Assembly: GCF_001949145.1 (NCBI RefSeq)
Contig: NW_019091520.1
Span: 451,434 to 494,698 of the forward strand
Source of the DNA: Acanthaster planci
Lineage: Eukaryota; Echinodermata; Asteroidea; Valvatida; Acanthasteridae
Direction of reading: 5' to 3'
DNA length: 43,265 nt
Position 1 is the stretch's first letter. Every line of letters starts with the position of its first letter. This document shows, one piece after another, positions 34,201 to 43,265 of the stretch. Made by a program: the position numbers and the translations under genes. Under the pieces are notes generated by a model, which was not told the DNA's origin, made no database searches, and saw only the letters and a program-made list of their open reading frames with translations.

Positions 34201-37200
34201 TTCGTCTCTTTGTTTTTTGGATAGATCTTTTTTGTCAACACGTGACGTAAATTGTTAACTGCCTTATAAATTGTTTACTACCCTGCAAAATGTAGAAAAG
34301 AAATCTTGGCAACTTGGGCATAATTTGTCTTTTAAAAAGGACTGATGGTCGTGTTACATTGACCATGTTTGTGCCGTTTAGATTTGGTTTTAAACACATC
34401 CTGGGTATCGTCAAATGGCAGGAGCCAGAGGTATTTAAGCAGTGAAGTTCAGGAAACGCAGCTTTCAAATTGGTGATGAGAAATGCTTGTCTCACCCCCA
34501 CAGTCATTAAAATAATGAACTGTTTTCTCTGTTTTCTTTTTGTTTATTGACGCATGCACATAAATGGCCAAGCCGACAAATAGCGTATATAAGCCCCCCC
34601 CCCTCCCGGCATGCCCGTAGAAAATGTACAGGGGTACAACTAGCCGAAGTTATATTCTGTTAGATTATCTGACTAAGGTGAAACCATCCAATATCTTAAT
34701 AGTTGTAACGATGACCTAAGTGGATTCTGCATTGTAAAAAAATTATGTCATACTCCTCAGCTTTGAAAAAAAGGAAAATTTCGAAATCTTTTTTGACAAG
34801 TACACTTAAAATCCATTTAGACCAGATAGTAAAAGTTGCGGTGATATAAGACGGTTCTCTGAATAAAACAAAATTGAATACTTCTGCAGTACCTGAGAGA
34901 AAGGGACGCTGAAATTATTGTGACCTTAATGAGAGTCTCACGCCTTTTTTCGTCATGGTCAGTTATTGGCATGCGTGCATCACTACGACTTACTAGTGAA
35001 AGGGTCTATAACATGGGTCAATACTTCGCGTACGATTAGCATGTGCGTAATGAACTATTCATATGCATTATGTAAAACAGTATCAACCCACACTACTTTG
35101 GGCGCCTATATACTGTTGCCTTCAAAACTTTGATCGTCACCCTTTTGCAAAAAGAGACACCCAATGAAGGAAAACACGTTTTCGAAACATCGCGATAAAC
35201 ACCAATATTCTTTGAGATGTAAACGTGTGCGTTAAACCAGTGATTAGCATAACGGATGAGAAATGAAGAAATCAGGCAAAGCTAATTAGTAAAGACGCAC
35301 GTCCATCCGTGAAACTCCACGACTTCTTACATTGATTGCCCTTCTTTTCAAGGTAAAGGGACACGCACGCGCGCAGCTGTTAATGTAAGAAAGTTTTTTA
35401 TACCAGGGTTATAGATGGCAATTTTTTGTTAGTCGAGAAGAGATCACATGGAATGCCACAAACACGCATTTACTGTGTATTGCGTCTCACGTGGATCTGG
35501 ATATCAATTAGTGATCCATCGTTGGTTCACTGACACCAGAATTTAAGAGATGGCGCCAACAAGCCTGTAGAGCACTGATTCAGATCGAGATCCGTGTGAC
35601 ATTACCTTGATCTTTCCCGCAGCTGAAAGTGTCAGTTCCACTGCGCTGCGTTGGTGTGATCTTGGGTACAAGGTAGTGCACCTCCGCTAGTATGTATGTG
35701 CTGTAGGGGAGAGCGAAGCTTCAGACATTTTCTTGTTTACATTTTCCGTTTGGGGTACTTTCAGTGAAATAATGTCGGCAGTCAGGTTTAAATTTAGGCA
35801 GGGTAGGAGGTTTTTCTCAAGTACCAAAAAAGCTATCCAATTTTTTGGTGCCAAACAGCGTCAGCACAAAGAAGAATACGATACATTCTGGGTATATGAG
35901 TGTACAGAAATTGGAAATATTACATTCCGCAGTCATGATGGGAAAGACATTTTCAGATCTTACTCACAACATAGCTTTCCAGAGAATTTATGGAAAGAAT
36001 GTCGATTCAAATAAAATTTCATCAAAACTTTGTGACAGGTATATAAAATCGACATTTATGAATGGGAATAGTAGGAGTTTGGTTAAATTTCACCTTTAGT
36101 GATATTTGAGGTAAAATATTGCCCCAAACACAAACAGCTCCCAACGTTATAGTCCTTGCCAGTTTCATACGTATTTTCCCAATGTAAGCGGCGCGAAAAC
36201 GAATGTTGTTCACGAGTGTTACCTAAACTTCCTCAAGTCCTCGAATTTACCAGTTTTGGTGTGCTGGATTGGTGTCCTTGCTGGGTAGGCCACGCAGTAG
36301 ATGTTCTTTTAAACAGTTACCAAACGTTTAGTGAAATAATAAACAACATAAACAAGAGATGAATTCGTTTGTTTACAAAATGAACAGTTTTATATAACTG
36401 CTTTTGGCCTACATATTGTTTGGCGGTTTTGCTCACTTGTTCATTCCATTGCTGATTTACTCATTCTGTTGTTTATTTGCGCATTTCATTGTTTCAGTGC
36501 TTTTTGCTCGTTTTGAGCGAAGAAATGAGCAAAAATTTCTGAAGCAACGTCAATGCAAAAGAAAACAGTAACCCTTGCGGTAGTCCAGTGTAGTTATTTT
36601 CACACCATGATGTGACATTCAGGACATATAATTTTTCTGTGAGGAAGGATATGAAAATGAAATGATACTGAAAAGAAAGCCAAGCAGAAATGGGCAAATC
36701 AACACCCTTTGTGTTGACTGTAATATGAAATCAATCAATTTGTTTAATGTGCTTGAAGGTAAGTGTGCTTGACTAGCTGTGCAAGGAAGACCTTGATTAT
36801 TTTTGAAAATTTTTAATTTGTTTTGTTTCAATAAAACATCGAAGGGCCATCAGAATGAGTAGTTGACGCTCTGGTAAACATTTCGTTTGTTTCATTTTGT
36901 TCGTTTTTTAAAGAAACCTTCATAAAAGTTTGCAACTGCTATGCCTTTCAAGTGTACTGTCGAACGAGATGAATCATATCATCTTGTTAGCTGAGTTAAG
37001 TATGGTATTTGCTTACAGGGGCCTAATGATTCAATAGGGTTGAGATTTTTTAAGGTTGAAAAGAACTCTGCTGGACTTTGAGGCGGTGATCAGACCATAT
37101 TTTGGACATTGAACCATCCACACACCGGCCACTACGCGCTAAACTTTCCTGATATAGGCTACACATGACTTTCAATTCGATTGAAGTTCTGCATTTCTAA

Positions 37201-40022
37201 TCAGTACGTCAAATAATATCACAGGGTCATTTAGCTCTAAGAGTAATCGAGGTAACAGCTGGATTGAATGTTCGAGGCAGGTGTTGACAAAGGCGCCTTT
37301 ACGGTTATATCGTGGCTGTGTAGACAGTTTTTACGTTTTACATCGAACCTTTCTTCAGTCTGGCGCATAATTGAGGAATTCCGTACACCCATGATACTTT
37401 CTTTGGCTGATGCGTGAAAATTGTGCTGCGTCGGGAATTGTGCATGTACACCAAACGAATGCTGTATGTGTTTACAACCAGAAAACATGTATTTGAAAAC
37501 ACTGCTTGCGAAATTGTAGCTGTCTAACTTGACAGGACTGTAGGCCTACTTTATACCCAGCAAGATATGGGACGCAGGGGTACCCACATGCCCAATCCTT
37601 ATACACAGTCTAGACTATTGTTACCTAACACACCTCCCCTAGATGTCTGTAAAGAATTCCTGAGATTCCAATCAAACAGCAGAGGTGGCAGCACGTCATT
37701 TTTTGCAAGTCCAAGTCAAGTCACAAGTCATTTGGTCACAAGGCAAGTCAAGTCAAGTCACACGTCATTTGGTCTAAACACAAGTCAAGTCACAAGTCTC
37801 TTTGTCCAAGTACGAGTAAAGCTGCAGATTATTTTGTCCAGCTCTAATCAGCAAAAAGAACGACGTATCACTTTCGAAGTTACGAGTTATAAAAATATAT
37901 GCGGCAGGTCAGGTAGCGCCTTACTTGGGTTGGTAAGAAGTCATTTTGTGCAAGTCCAAGTCAAGTCACAAGTCAAAGCTGGTATTTACAAGTCAAGTCA
38001 CAAGTCACAAAAATAGTGACTCGAGTCCGACTCGAGTCCAAGTCACATGACTCGAGTCAGCAACTCTGTCAAACAGTCACCGACACAAAGGTGTGGGGGT
38101 GCTCTCCGTCCCATATCTTGCTTCAAATGGCCTACAGGTCTGAATACTGTTTGTCATTACGTGGGTGACTCAGCGTTGCGACGTCCGTTGACGACACTTT
38201 ATAAAATCTTAGGTGAGTTATTACCCACGGATATAAATAGATATGACACAACATTTCAAGGGTATCAAGGGAAGCCATGGGTGGATCCTATGTTTAGATG
38301 TACATGCAGGCCGTTAATTTTGGCTGCCACTTTGAAAACACAAATAACTCCAAAACTGCGTAGGAAGGGAGCAACATTGAGTTGCATGTTGGCAATACTG
38401 GCAAAAGAAAAACCAAACAAACAAACAAACCAAAAAATAGGCTTACATCTCATTATGCTTACAGATACAGCCAGAAATACCCAAGCATCAGCGATGATAT
38501 TCTGATGTGGACGGACGAGTTCAGAATTTTTCGGCTATTTTCGGAAAGTGTAGTAATTCCTCTGGTTTTGTCACATGGTCATTAGGTGATACGGGACCCT
38601 ACACGTGAAGCAAGATATGGGACGAAGAGCACCCCTACCACCTTTGTGTTAAGGGGACCGCCCCCTTTATTGTGTCTTCTTTTGTGTTCATGGAATCTTT
38701 GGAATTCCTTTCAAATTCCCGAGGAGGGGGTGCAGTACGCACAATAGCCTGAGGGTATACAGTTTGCGCATCACAATGGGGGTCCCCCTTTATCGTGCAG
38801 GGTATCATGATTCGGCAAAGAATAGTCGGAATCATTAGGTCTGGTATCCAGACTAAAAAGTTTTGTGTGTACTGGCAAGACAACTTCGCCAAGCGAGGGC
38901 CACTTACAACGGCAGGACAACTTTCGATCAAAAATGGTTTACTCCATCATGTTGCAGGGTTGGAGGGTATTTTCCGTTATTTCTTGTTTTCTTTCTCGTG
39001 TAATTTTTATCGTATTCTTTTTTTTTGCATGTATTTGTACGGATGCTGTTCTTTGTATTTTTATATTAACCACCCACAAATGAAATTGTACAGCGGCAGG
39101 CCTACATTATGTACACAGGTAAAGATATCTAACAATACAAATGATAAGTAAAAATTATTATTTCTTTAATTCAATAACTTACCTGAAATCCAAAACTATA
39201 CTTAAAATGTTATAATTCTTTGATAACTCGCATTTACTCAAGCCCTCACCGAATAACCAAACATGCCCTACTCTAACTCCGACCCTCCGATTGGTCGAAA
39301 TCCATCAAGAGAGGGGTTAATTACATGGTCAGACGTTATGCACTAATGCTATTCCCTATCAATGATTCAGCTTAGTTCCATTTGTTCAGCTAGGCACTCA
39401 GTGGGTGAAGACAATTTGGGTCCATTAAATGCAATGTGACGCAAACTGTAGTTAACTTTATTCTTCCATGTAACGGTTTCCTGTTCTGACGGGTTAATGA
39501 GTTTGTACACCTTCATGGGCAAATGGCATCCAGGGCGCCGCCATGGGTGCTATTTTCTCCCTCAGATGTACAAAACTCCATTTACCCTTACCATTAGCAG
39601 GCAACAGTTGTAAAGCGTTCCGTCGTTAACACGACAATCCCACCTGATCTGCCGTTTCCGGAAAATACGTATAGGCCTATGTAATACTCGTAAGGGGGCA
39701 GTCAAATTTATTTCTCTCGATGAACGTACAAAACGCAGTCATCGAGATCTTTTCCCTTCAGCAACATTAAAGTGTAATTTTGTAAGTAATGTGAATATTT
39801 CTCAAACAACACTCGAACTTTTTTTTTTCCGAAAAAAATTCCCCCAAGTCACTTGACGTTATCCGCCCCTGACTGTGTAACTGATCTTGAACTCTTTCAG
39901 GTTGGACATTCGACCAGACTGGAAGCTACGACAGGGCTTTTGTCATCTTGGGATTCCTCTCGCTTCTGCCGTTGGTGTCGCTTCTTATGGAAAATTTACT
40001 CAGCCAAAAGAAGGATTATTGA
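28039..40022 (+). CDS. SLC16 monocarboxylate-transporter-like gene, copy C (4 coding exons)
   Basis: Predicted 434 aa 12-TM transporter joined from 28039-28231, 32756-32899, 33185-34030 and 39901-40022; GT-AG, all phase 1. It starts two codons shorter than A and B, and the base triplet before the ATG is ACG instead of ATG. Lys30 in TM1, signature RYFTTNYATVNAIATSG, and the Asn296/Lys300 pair in TM8 match its paralogs. The central loop resembles A (PPPPSAEGR), while TM7 (LLYCGYALVGG) is unique. The C-terminus is extended by one codon (SQKKDY, TGA). Introns 1 (4.5 kb) and 3 (5.9 kb) are swollen by LINE, MITE and hAT-like insertions, yet frame and splice sites are intact, so the gene is probably functional. 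Substrate unknown. Confidence 0.92.
28707..29690. repeat. Approximately 205 bp tandem satellite with an inverted arm
   Basis: CAAAAGTGGACAAC recurs at 28712, 28851, 28919 and 29055, with decayed forms at 29111 and 29234; alternate spacings give a unit of about 205 bp, 2.5-3 copies. 29519-29690 carries the same unit inverted. The spacer 29270-29515 is unrelated. Confidence 0.8.
29740..30625 (-). pseudogene. CR1-like LINE reverse transcriptase fragment
   Basis: Minus-strand frames read, in order, TKKAIHPSDLPSRLLAFAPE, SAWKTATIVPIPKERN, YLVDVLYLILEGLDKPNYYA, KAFDLVSHNTLIRKL, VLQGTKLGP, VDDL and KPSKCQLMKISFIRR. These are the successive blocks of a non-LTR reverse transcriptase. The catalytic segment is broken by frameshifts and small deletions, and neither endonuclease nor 5' part is present. 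It lies antisense in copy C intron 1. Confidence 0.8.
30907..31071. mobile_element. MITE family M1, copy 1 (165 bp)
   Basis: Inverted ends GCAAGATATGGGACGG and GGCAATATATGGGACGG. The interior (ACAATAGTCTAGA) is found inverted at 37600-37640. It separates the two LINE fragments. Confidence 0.8.
31080..32542 (+). pseudogene. LINE 3' fragment (L2/CR1-like), interrupted
   Basis: Plus-strand frames give VMPILEYWCTVWRGRF, CLKRAARVILKC, FFKYLNEMTPRYM and later FTVSGAKIWNNQPE plus ESLATFKLELCHSVY, the usual C-terminal blocks after the RT domain. The 3' end GGCCCTAATGGAAACCAG leads to an AATAAAATAAAT tail at about 32531-32542. About 31480-31930 interrupts the ORF and is probably a separate insertion. 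Confidence 0.75.
31490..31729 (-). other. Unidentified ORF inside the LINE fragment
   Basis: 79 codons, open on the minus strand, opposite to the surrounding LINE. Contains TDGALASQRKLLISDNLPSK and a basic KRPRGHPLKYLNALRKEYGL stretch, coding-like in composition. May be part of another retroelement; not recognised. Confidence 0.3.
32756..32899 (+). CDS. Copy C exon 2
   Basis: 144 nt, acceptor ctgtgcag, donor gtaagt. Encodes PLSKPLEMLFGTRIVVTVCG and the rest of TM3. Confidence 0.9.
32900..33184 (+). other. Copy C intron 2 (shortest intron)
   Basis: 285 bp without visible insertion, probably close to the ancestral size. Confidence 0.8.
33185..34030 (+). CDS. Copy C exon 3
   Basis: 846 nt, acceptor atcttcag, donor gtaaga. 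Encodes residues from PCLMIASILSRAM through FFPG. Intron 2 before it is only 285 bp, much shorter than in B (723) and A (1591). Confidence 0.93.
34031..36470 (+). other. Copy C intron 3, first half
   Basis: A conserved patch near 34180-34210 is shared with A and B. An 80-codon ORF from the ATG at 35772 to 36014 starts MSAVRFKFRQGRRFFSSTKK; no family recognised. Otherwise unremarkable, with a C-run at 34593-34604. Confidence 0.45.
36494..36831 (-). pseudogene. Possible non-LTR reverse transcriptase scrap
   Basis: Minus frames contain FISFLTEKLYVLNVTS and NYTGLPQGLLFSF; a GLPQG block some 20 residues after a YLTxRxxxV-like stretch is typical of RT domains. Only this block is visible, and two frames are involved. 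36501-36535 also holds a small hairpin (TTTTTGCTC with GAGCAAAAA). Confidence 0.35.
37560..38121. mobile_element. MITE family M1, copy 2, split by a nested hAT-type element
   Basis: Left part 37560-37679 and right part 38077-38121 together match copy 1 (30907-31071) in reverse orientation, ends GCAAGATATGGGACG and, inverted, GCAAGATATGGGACGG. The gap is exactly the nested insertion. Confidence 0.85.
37680..38068. mobile_element. Non-autonomous hAT-type element with (CAAGT)n interior, 389 bp
   Basis: Flanked by perfect 8 bp duplications TCAAACAG (37672-37679 and 38069-38076). Ends CAGAGGTGGCAGC and, inverted, CAGAGTTGCTGAC. The interior is rich in CAAGTCAAGTCACAAGTC repeats on the same strand. 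8 bp duplications with CAG(A)G ends are hAT features. The ORF reading through it (37567-38016) is repeat translation. Confidence 0.85.
38130..38600. other. Unrecognised ORF region in copy C intron 3
   Basis: Open to 38505 on plus (ILGELLPTDINRYDTTFQGY); both strands open in places. The CAAACAAACAAACCAAAAAA tract resembles that after the THAP remnant at 15200, but no THAP motif is visible. Not called. Confidence 0.3.
38610..38805. mobile_element. Hybrid MITE: M1 end joined to M2 body
   Basis: 38610-38650 matches the left end of M1 (GCAAGATATGGGACG... CCTTTGTGTT). From about 38651 it matches M2 at 13720-13850, including TTGTGTCTTCTTTTGTGTTC and a GCAGTACGCACAATAG segment. Chimeric or related subfamily. 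Confidence 0.6.
39901..40022 (+). CDS. Copy C exon 4
   Basis: 122 nt after the acceptor ctctttcag. Encodes WTFDQTGSYDRAFVILGF and SQKKDY, TGA. The intron just upstream (from about 39790) and this exon were duplicated to 41290-41462. Confidence 0.9.
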
Positions 40023-40316
40023 CATCTGTGTAATACGGCTGTCCATAGCATGAGTAAAGGCCCATATTCTTAATGCTTGGAAAAGCATTAAGGACATATA
40101 AAGTGTATTGGGTGTTCACATGCATGGTTTTGGGTTACTTCCTAGAATACCAGGAAAAGAAACTACAAGGCACGTTTATCCATGAACAAAGCCTGGTTGA
40201 ATTGGTGGAGAATTCTTAATTTGGTTAAATCTATTGGGAATGGGTATAATAGAAAAAAGCGGGAGAGTATTGAAAATGAAGGTTTCTTTGAAAGTAGGTT
40301 ATTTCAAGATGTAGGT

Positions 40317-40460
40317 TTGCGCCGGGGAGACATTAATTTTTCAATTACAAATTTGTCATTACACAGACCTGTACAGCACCTCCGACAGTAAGCAGGAGAT
40401 TGTGGGTTTGGGTCCCACATGAGTAAGCCTGTGAATGTTTCATTAGCTCTCAGCAAGAAC
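40317..40460. mobile_element. SINE S1 fragments in the 3' flank of copy C
   Basis: 40315-40340 (GTTTGCGCCGGGGAGA) is the tail of a minus-strand copy; 40388-40440 (AAGCAGGAGATTGTGGGTTT, GGTCCCACATGAG) resembles the B-box end of a plus-strand copy. Strongly decayed. Confidence 0.5.
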
Positions 40461-40535
40461 TGAGTATAAGCAGTTTATGTAGATCAATACTGACTCTCAT
40501 GACGACCGTATAATGTCCTTGTTGGGCTGAACTGC

Positions 40536-41345
40536 GTTCACAGGTGTCACATCATAGATGTACTCGGTGCTTTAATCACTATCATAACTGTCTGTGTCAG
40601 CCATTGCCAGCGAATGAACGTTCTTCTTGCGGCATACCTTGGCGAAGTGATTTTGTTCTCAACATGCCTTACATGTCTGACCATATGCTTGGCACAGTTG
40701 TCAGTCCCGTGGATGTGATTAGCCACAAAACGGGTACGTTTTTATGCCTTTTGAGCTTTTGGCCTGCGGGCCCCTTGCTTTTCTGACTGGGCTTTTGTTT
40801 TCTGGCTAGCCTTCGTTTTCCTTCGTCTGTGCCTTGCATTTGCTTGATTGGCATTTGTGCCTGGGTCTGGGTCAGCTGTGAAATGCCTTGAGCTGAGACT
40901 CAGCTGTTTCCATGCTTTTGCATATGTCTCTGCATGTGGCAATAGTCAGGTTACGCTCTTGAAGAAGACGTTTTCGTATGTTAGAGTCACGAATGTCAAG
41001 CACAATATTGTTACGGAGCAGACTGCTCAACATGCAAGGTGTGACCCTGTTCTTGCTCTCGCTTGTTCAACATATGTGTCATTCATTTCTCCGATTGCAT
41101 ATCTGTCGAAAGCTGCGATGATCTTATCCAAATATCTGCTGTCATCGTCGCTGGAGAACGTGAAGCTGTTGTATATCTCTAGTCCTTGTGGCCCGATTGC
41201 GTGAAGAAACAAGGTGATGATTTTTTGATGTCATATTTGCCCTTCCCAACTTTACAGCACCACTGTCAGAAAAGAGGCCAGGCCAAAGTGGTGAATATCT
41301 CAAATAAAGTTCAAAGCTTTTCTTCGAAAAAAATCCCCCCATCAC
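40536..41345 (-). pseudogene. Decayed LTR-retrotransposon gag (gypsy-type) with CCHC knuckle
   Basis: Minus strand: FLHAIGPQGLEIYNSFTFSS with YLDKIIAAFDRYAIGEMNDT (41206-41027) is the usual gag core. It is followed in other frames by RDSNIRKRLLQE, a lysine-rich stretch, and CKAC, stop, EQNHFAKVCRK (C-x2-C-x4-H-x4-C, about 40632-40672). Several stops and frame changes; no protease or RT part found. It sits between copy C exon 4 and its truncated duplicate. Confidence 0.75.
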
Positions 41346-41384
41346 TTAAGCCCCTGACTATGTAACTGATCTTGCCTACATTTC

Positions 41385-41462
41385 ATCATCTTGGGATTCA
41401 TCTCGCTTTTGCCATTAGTGTTGCTGCTCTTGGCAAAGCTACTAAGCCGACAGGAGGCTTGA
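41385..41462 (+). pseudogene. Truncated duplicate of SLC16 exon 4 (copy D remnant)
   Basis: Reads VILGFISLLPLVLLLLAKLL then SRQEA and TGA, clearly the TM12 half of exon 4. The flanking intron (about 41288-41384) also aligns with the intron before copy C exon 4. About 43 bp covering the acceptor G and the WTFDQTGSYD half are missing; the break sits at a shared TCA, suggesting a microhomology deletion. No AG acceptor remains at the junction, so it should not splice as an alternative last exon. Confidence 0.85.
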
Positions 41463-42230
41463 CCACACCCGCATCCTCAGGAATTATTTTAGTCTTACTC
41501 AGTGTATTTTTATTAGGGTCTGCCTTTGCCCTAATGTTACCTTGATTGTTTATGTATGATTTTAAAGCAGCCGTATAGAGAGAATTATTTTTTCATTCAA
41601 TTTGTAAGTGAAACGCTGCAGATTATGGTATGCACAAAGAGCCTTGAGCCGGCAGGACCAAAAGAGAGCGTAATTCTCCTTGCAAGGAAGGGTCCTTCAC
41701 TGCACTTTGTTGGTTCACAAACAACTATGAAGTGCACACGTTACGGTCGCGTCGCCATTGACAACGAACACTATTGACCAACCAGAGGCTTAGCGATTGT
41801 GTGTACTTGTGACAGGTACAGGCGGAGCTCTTCTGTGTTTTAACGCAGCCGCAATAAGGTGAAATTTGAGGCTTCAGTCAGCAATTATGATGGTCAGCGA
41901 AATTTCAGTGTTTGGAAAGATGATGGTACTTTCCCATTGAGTGACACTTCGTCTCTGGTGACTAGTAATAACTCCTGGTTGGAGTATGTAAAGTCGTGCC
42001 TTTTTATGTCCCAAAATATGGATTATGGACGGACATAAGAACAAGACCAATCATTGGGGTTTCGTCACTTCGTATGGGACTCATCAGTTGCGATGTGGGT
42101 GACTCCAGGAGCGTAATCGTACGAACTTGCATGTAATTTATTATTGATGTTTCAAGCCAAAAATGGGCAACCGCTTGTGTAGTAGTAGGGAATTAGAACA
42201 GCCATTTTATTAAGTTTGGGCAGGTAGGGA
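41463..42230. other. Window tail, no gene recognised
   Basis: Short ORF 41556-41777 without recognisable features; no repeat family identified. Confidence 0.5.
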
Positions 42231-42231
42231 G

Positions 42232-42460
42232 GGCAGTATATTTAGTGTTTCGTCTTCTTCTTCTAGTTGTTCGTAAAAGCCCGAGTCAGTTTCGATTGGA
42301 TTGGGCTTCGTTATGTTAGACGGTAGTTTAGCTCTTACTAGTCTTTCTCTGATGTTTTGGGCTTTTGGAAGGCAAAGAATGGGGTTTTTTTGAAGGTAGA
42401 ATTCTCTAAACGAGGTAAGCCAGTGTTTATAACATTTGGGAGAAAAAGGTGAAACATAAG
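42232..42460 (-). pseudogene. Possible retroelement ORF fragment
   Basis: Minus frame NPILCLPKAQNIRERLVRAK followed by an acidic tail (YEQLEEEDETLN) resembles the LRxxLVRAKL segment downstream of RT in Penelope-like and related elements. Open over about 70 codons; only this motif supports it. Confidence 0.35.
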
Positions 42461-43265
42461 GATGTGCAGGAACCGGGCGCTCTCAACATTAATGACTCGG
42501 TGTGGTAAGTGACAGCGTCACCAAGTGATGACACGCCTTTCCCCAATATGCTGTCTCCCTTGCCACTAGCCCGCACACCCCTTGCTCCTTTCACGTAAAA
42601 TTTCTCCTTTTTAGTAAATGGTCATTGATAAATTGGGAATACGCCATTATATTCGGGGCTCTGACACTGTATGATGAAGTCGGGAAATAGCGTATTTCAG
42701 TGAAACATGGTATAGGCCTAAATTTGAATTTTCTTTCAGTTTAGTAAGTCAACCTGTTCAATGAACGCCCTCGTGCGTTCACATTAAGAAAAGTGTATTG
42801 GGCCGGTCACCTACTTTAATTTAATCACAGTTTCCGTCGTGGGGACTCCAACGGTGGTTTTATTGATACTTTTGTGTGTATGAATTATACAAATGTGTCT
42901 TGATTATAAAATTTGATTCTATAGGTCATTGTGCATGGTGTATTTTGGTTCATAAACTCACAGAATACAAGCACTTGGGAACACATAGATCAGAGTTTCA
43001 AATAAATTGGATTTAATCTTTTGAGCAATTGCTGCTCGTGAAGAGCAGTCCTTTGATACTGTTGGTAAAGGATTCACAGTCATTACTTTCACAGTAAAAA
43101 AAATAATTTGTCACTATGTTACGGCTGTTTGAATTAATTCTTTTTCATAGCAGTATAGATTGAAGATCTGGATTATTGTAATGATATTGTAGCGTGCCGC
43201 CGACCCTCACACTCGCCAGTGGTGTGCCGTCAGACAGACGCTCAGGATTAGGCCCTCCGGACGAA
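42461..43265. other. Window end, nothing recognised
   Basis: TAGGCCTA at 42713-42720; otherwise AT-rich sequence without ORFs or repeats I can identify. Confidence 0.5.

Noticed and set aside
37567-38016. 149-codon serine-rich ORF
   Set aside because: Translation of the CAAGT repeat of the hAT-type element.
41385-41462. Alternative functional last exon for copy C
   Set aside because: No AG acceptor at the junction and half of the exon is missing.

Overview
This window is animal (metazoan) nuclear DNA. It is AT-rich and repeat-rich, and the only intact protein-coding genes I can support are split by GT-AG introns. Its main content is a head-to-tail tandem array of three plus-strand SLC16/monocarboxylate-transporter-like (MCT, major facilitator superfamily) genes, called copy A (ATG 4960, stop 10438), copy B (16900-23032) and copy C (28039-40022). 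A decayed fourth last exon lies at 41385-41462. Each gene has the same four coding exons, all introns in phase 1, giving proteins of 435, 434 and 434 residues. The mix of CR1/L2-like LINEs, tRNA-headed SINEs, hAT and mariner remnants and the frequent palindrome TAGGCCTA fits a marine invertebrate deuterostome such as an echinoderm or hemichordate. That assignment is an inference, not a proof.

Layout. 1-4300: no recognised gene; an 18-21 bp minisatellite at 180-272, a CpG-rich CCAAT/YY1-like promoter patch on the minus strand around 850-990, and tRNA-like SINE remnants at 3834-4155. 4320-10440: copy A with upstream blocks shared with B and C; intron 2 carries an 870 bp fold-back containing a perfect 99 bp tandem duplication and two head-to-head SINEs; intron 3 carries a terminal-inverted-repeat (TIR) element at 8996-9726. 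10600-16690: SINE, a 500 bp TIR element with GCGGCCGC repeats and 6 bp direct repeats (11678-12177), a tRNA-like sequence, a MITE and a broken THAP zinc-finger ORF. 16690-23040: copy B, the least invaded copy. 23040-28030: TATA/polyA pair resembling a solo LTR, mariner transposase fragment, conserved upstream blocks. 28039-40022: copy C; its 4.5 kb intron 1 holds an approximately 205 bp satellite with an inverted arm, two LINE fragments in opposite orientation and a MITE; its 5.9 kb intron 3 holds a MITE interrupted by a 389 bp hAT-type element with 8 bp target duplications. 40300-41345: SINE scraps and a decayed LTR-retrotransposon gag with a CCHC knuckle. 41385-41462: truncated duplicate of exon 4. 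41463-43265: no gene; one possible retroelement fragment on the minus strand.

How the genes relate. The three transporters are recent paralogs. Some exon-3 blocks are identical in all three, including silent sites (65 bp and 34 bp), while transmembrane segment 7 and the central loop differ strongly. Relatedness also switches along the gene, which points to gene conversion acting alongside diversification of the likely substrate pathway. The conserved upstream, intron-edge and 3' flanking blocks show that the duplication unit was the whole gene; later transposon insertions explain most of the size differences (5.5, 6.1 and 12 kb).
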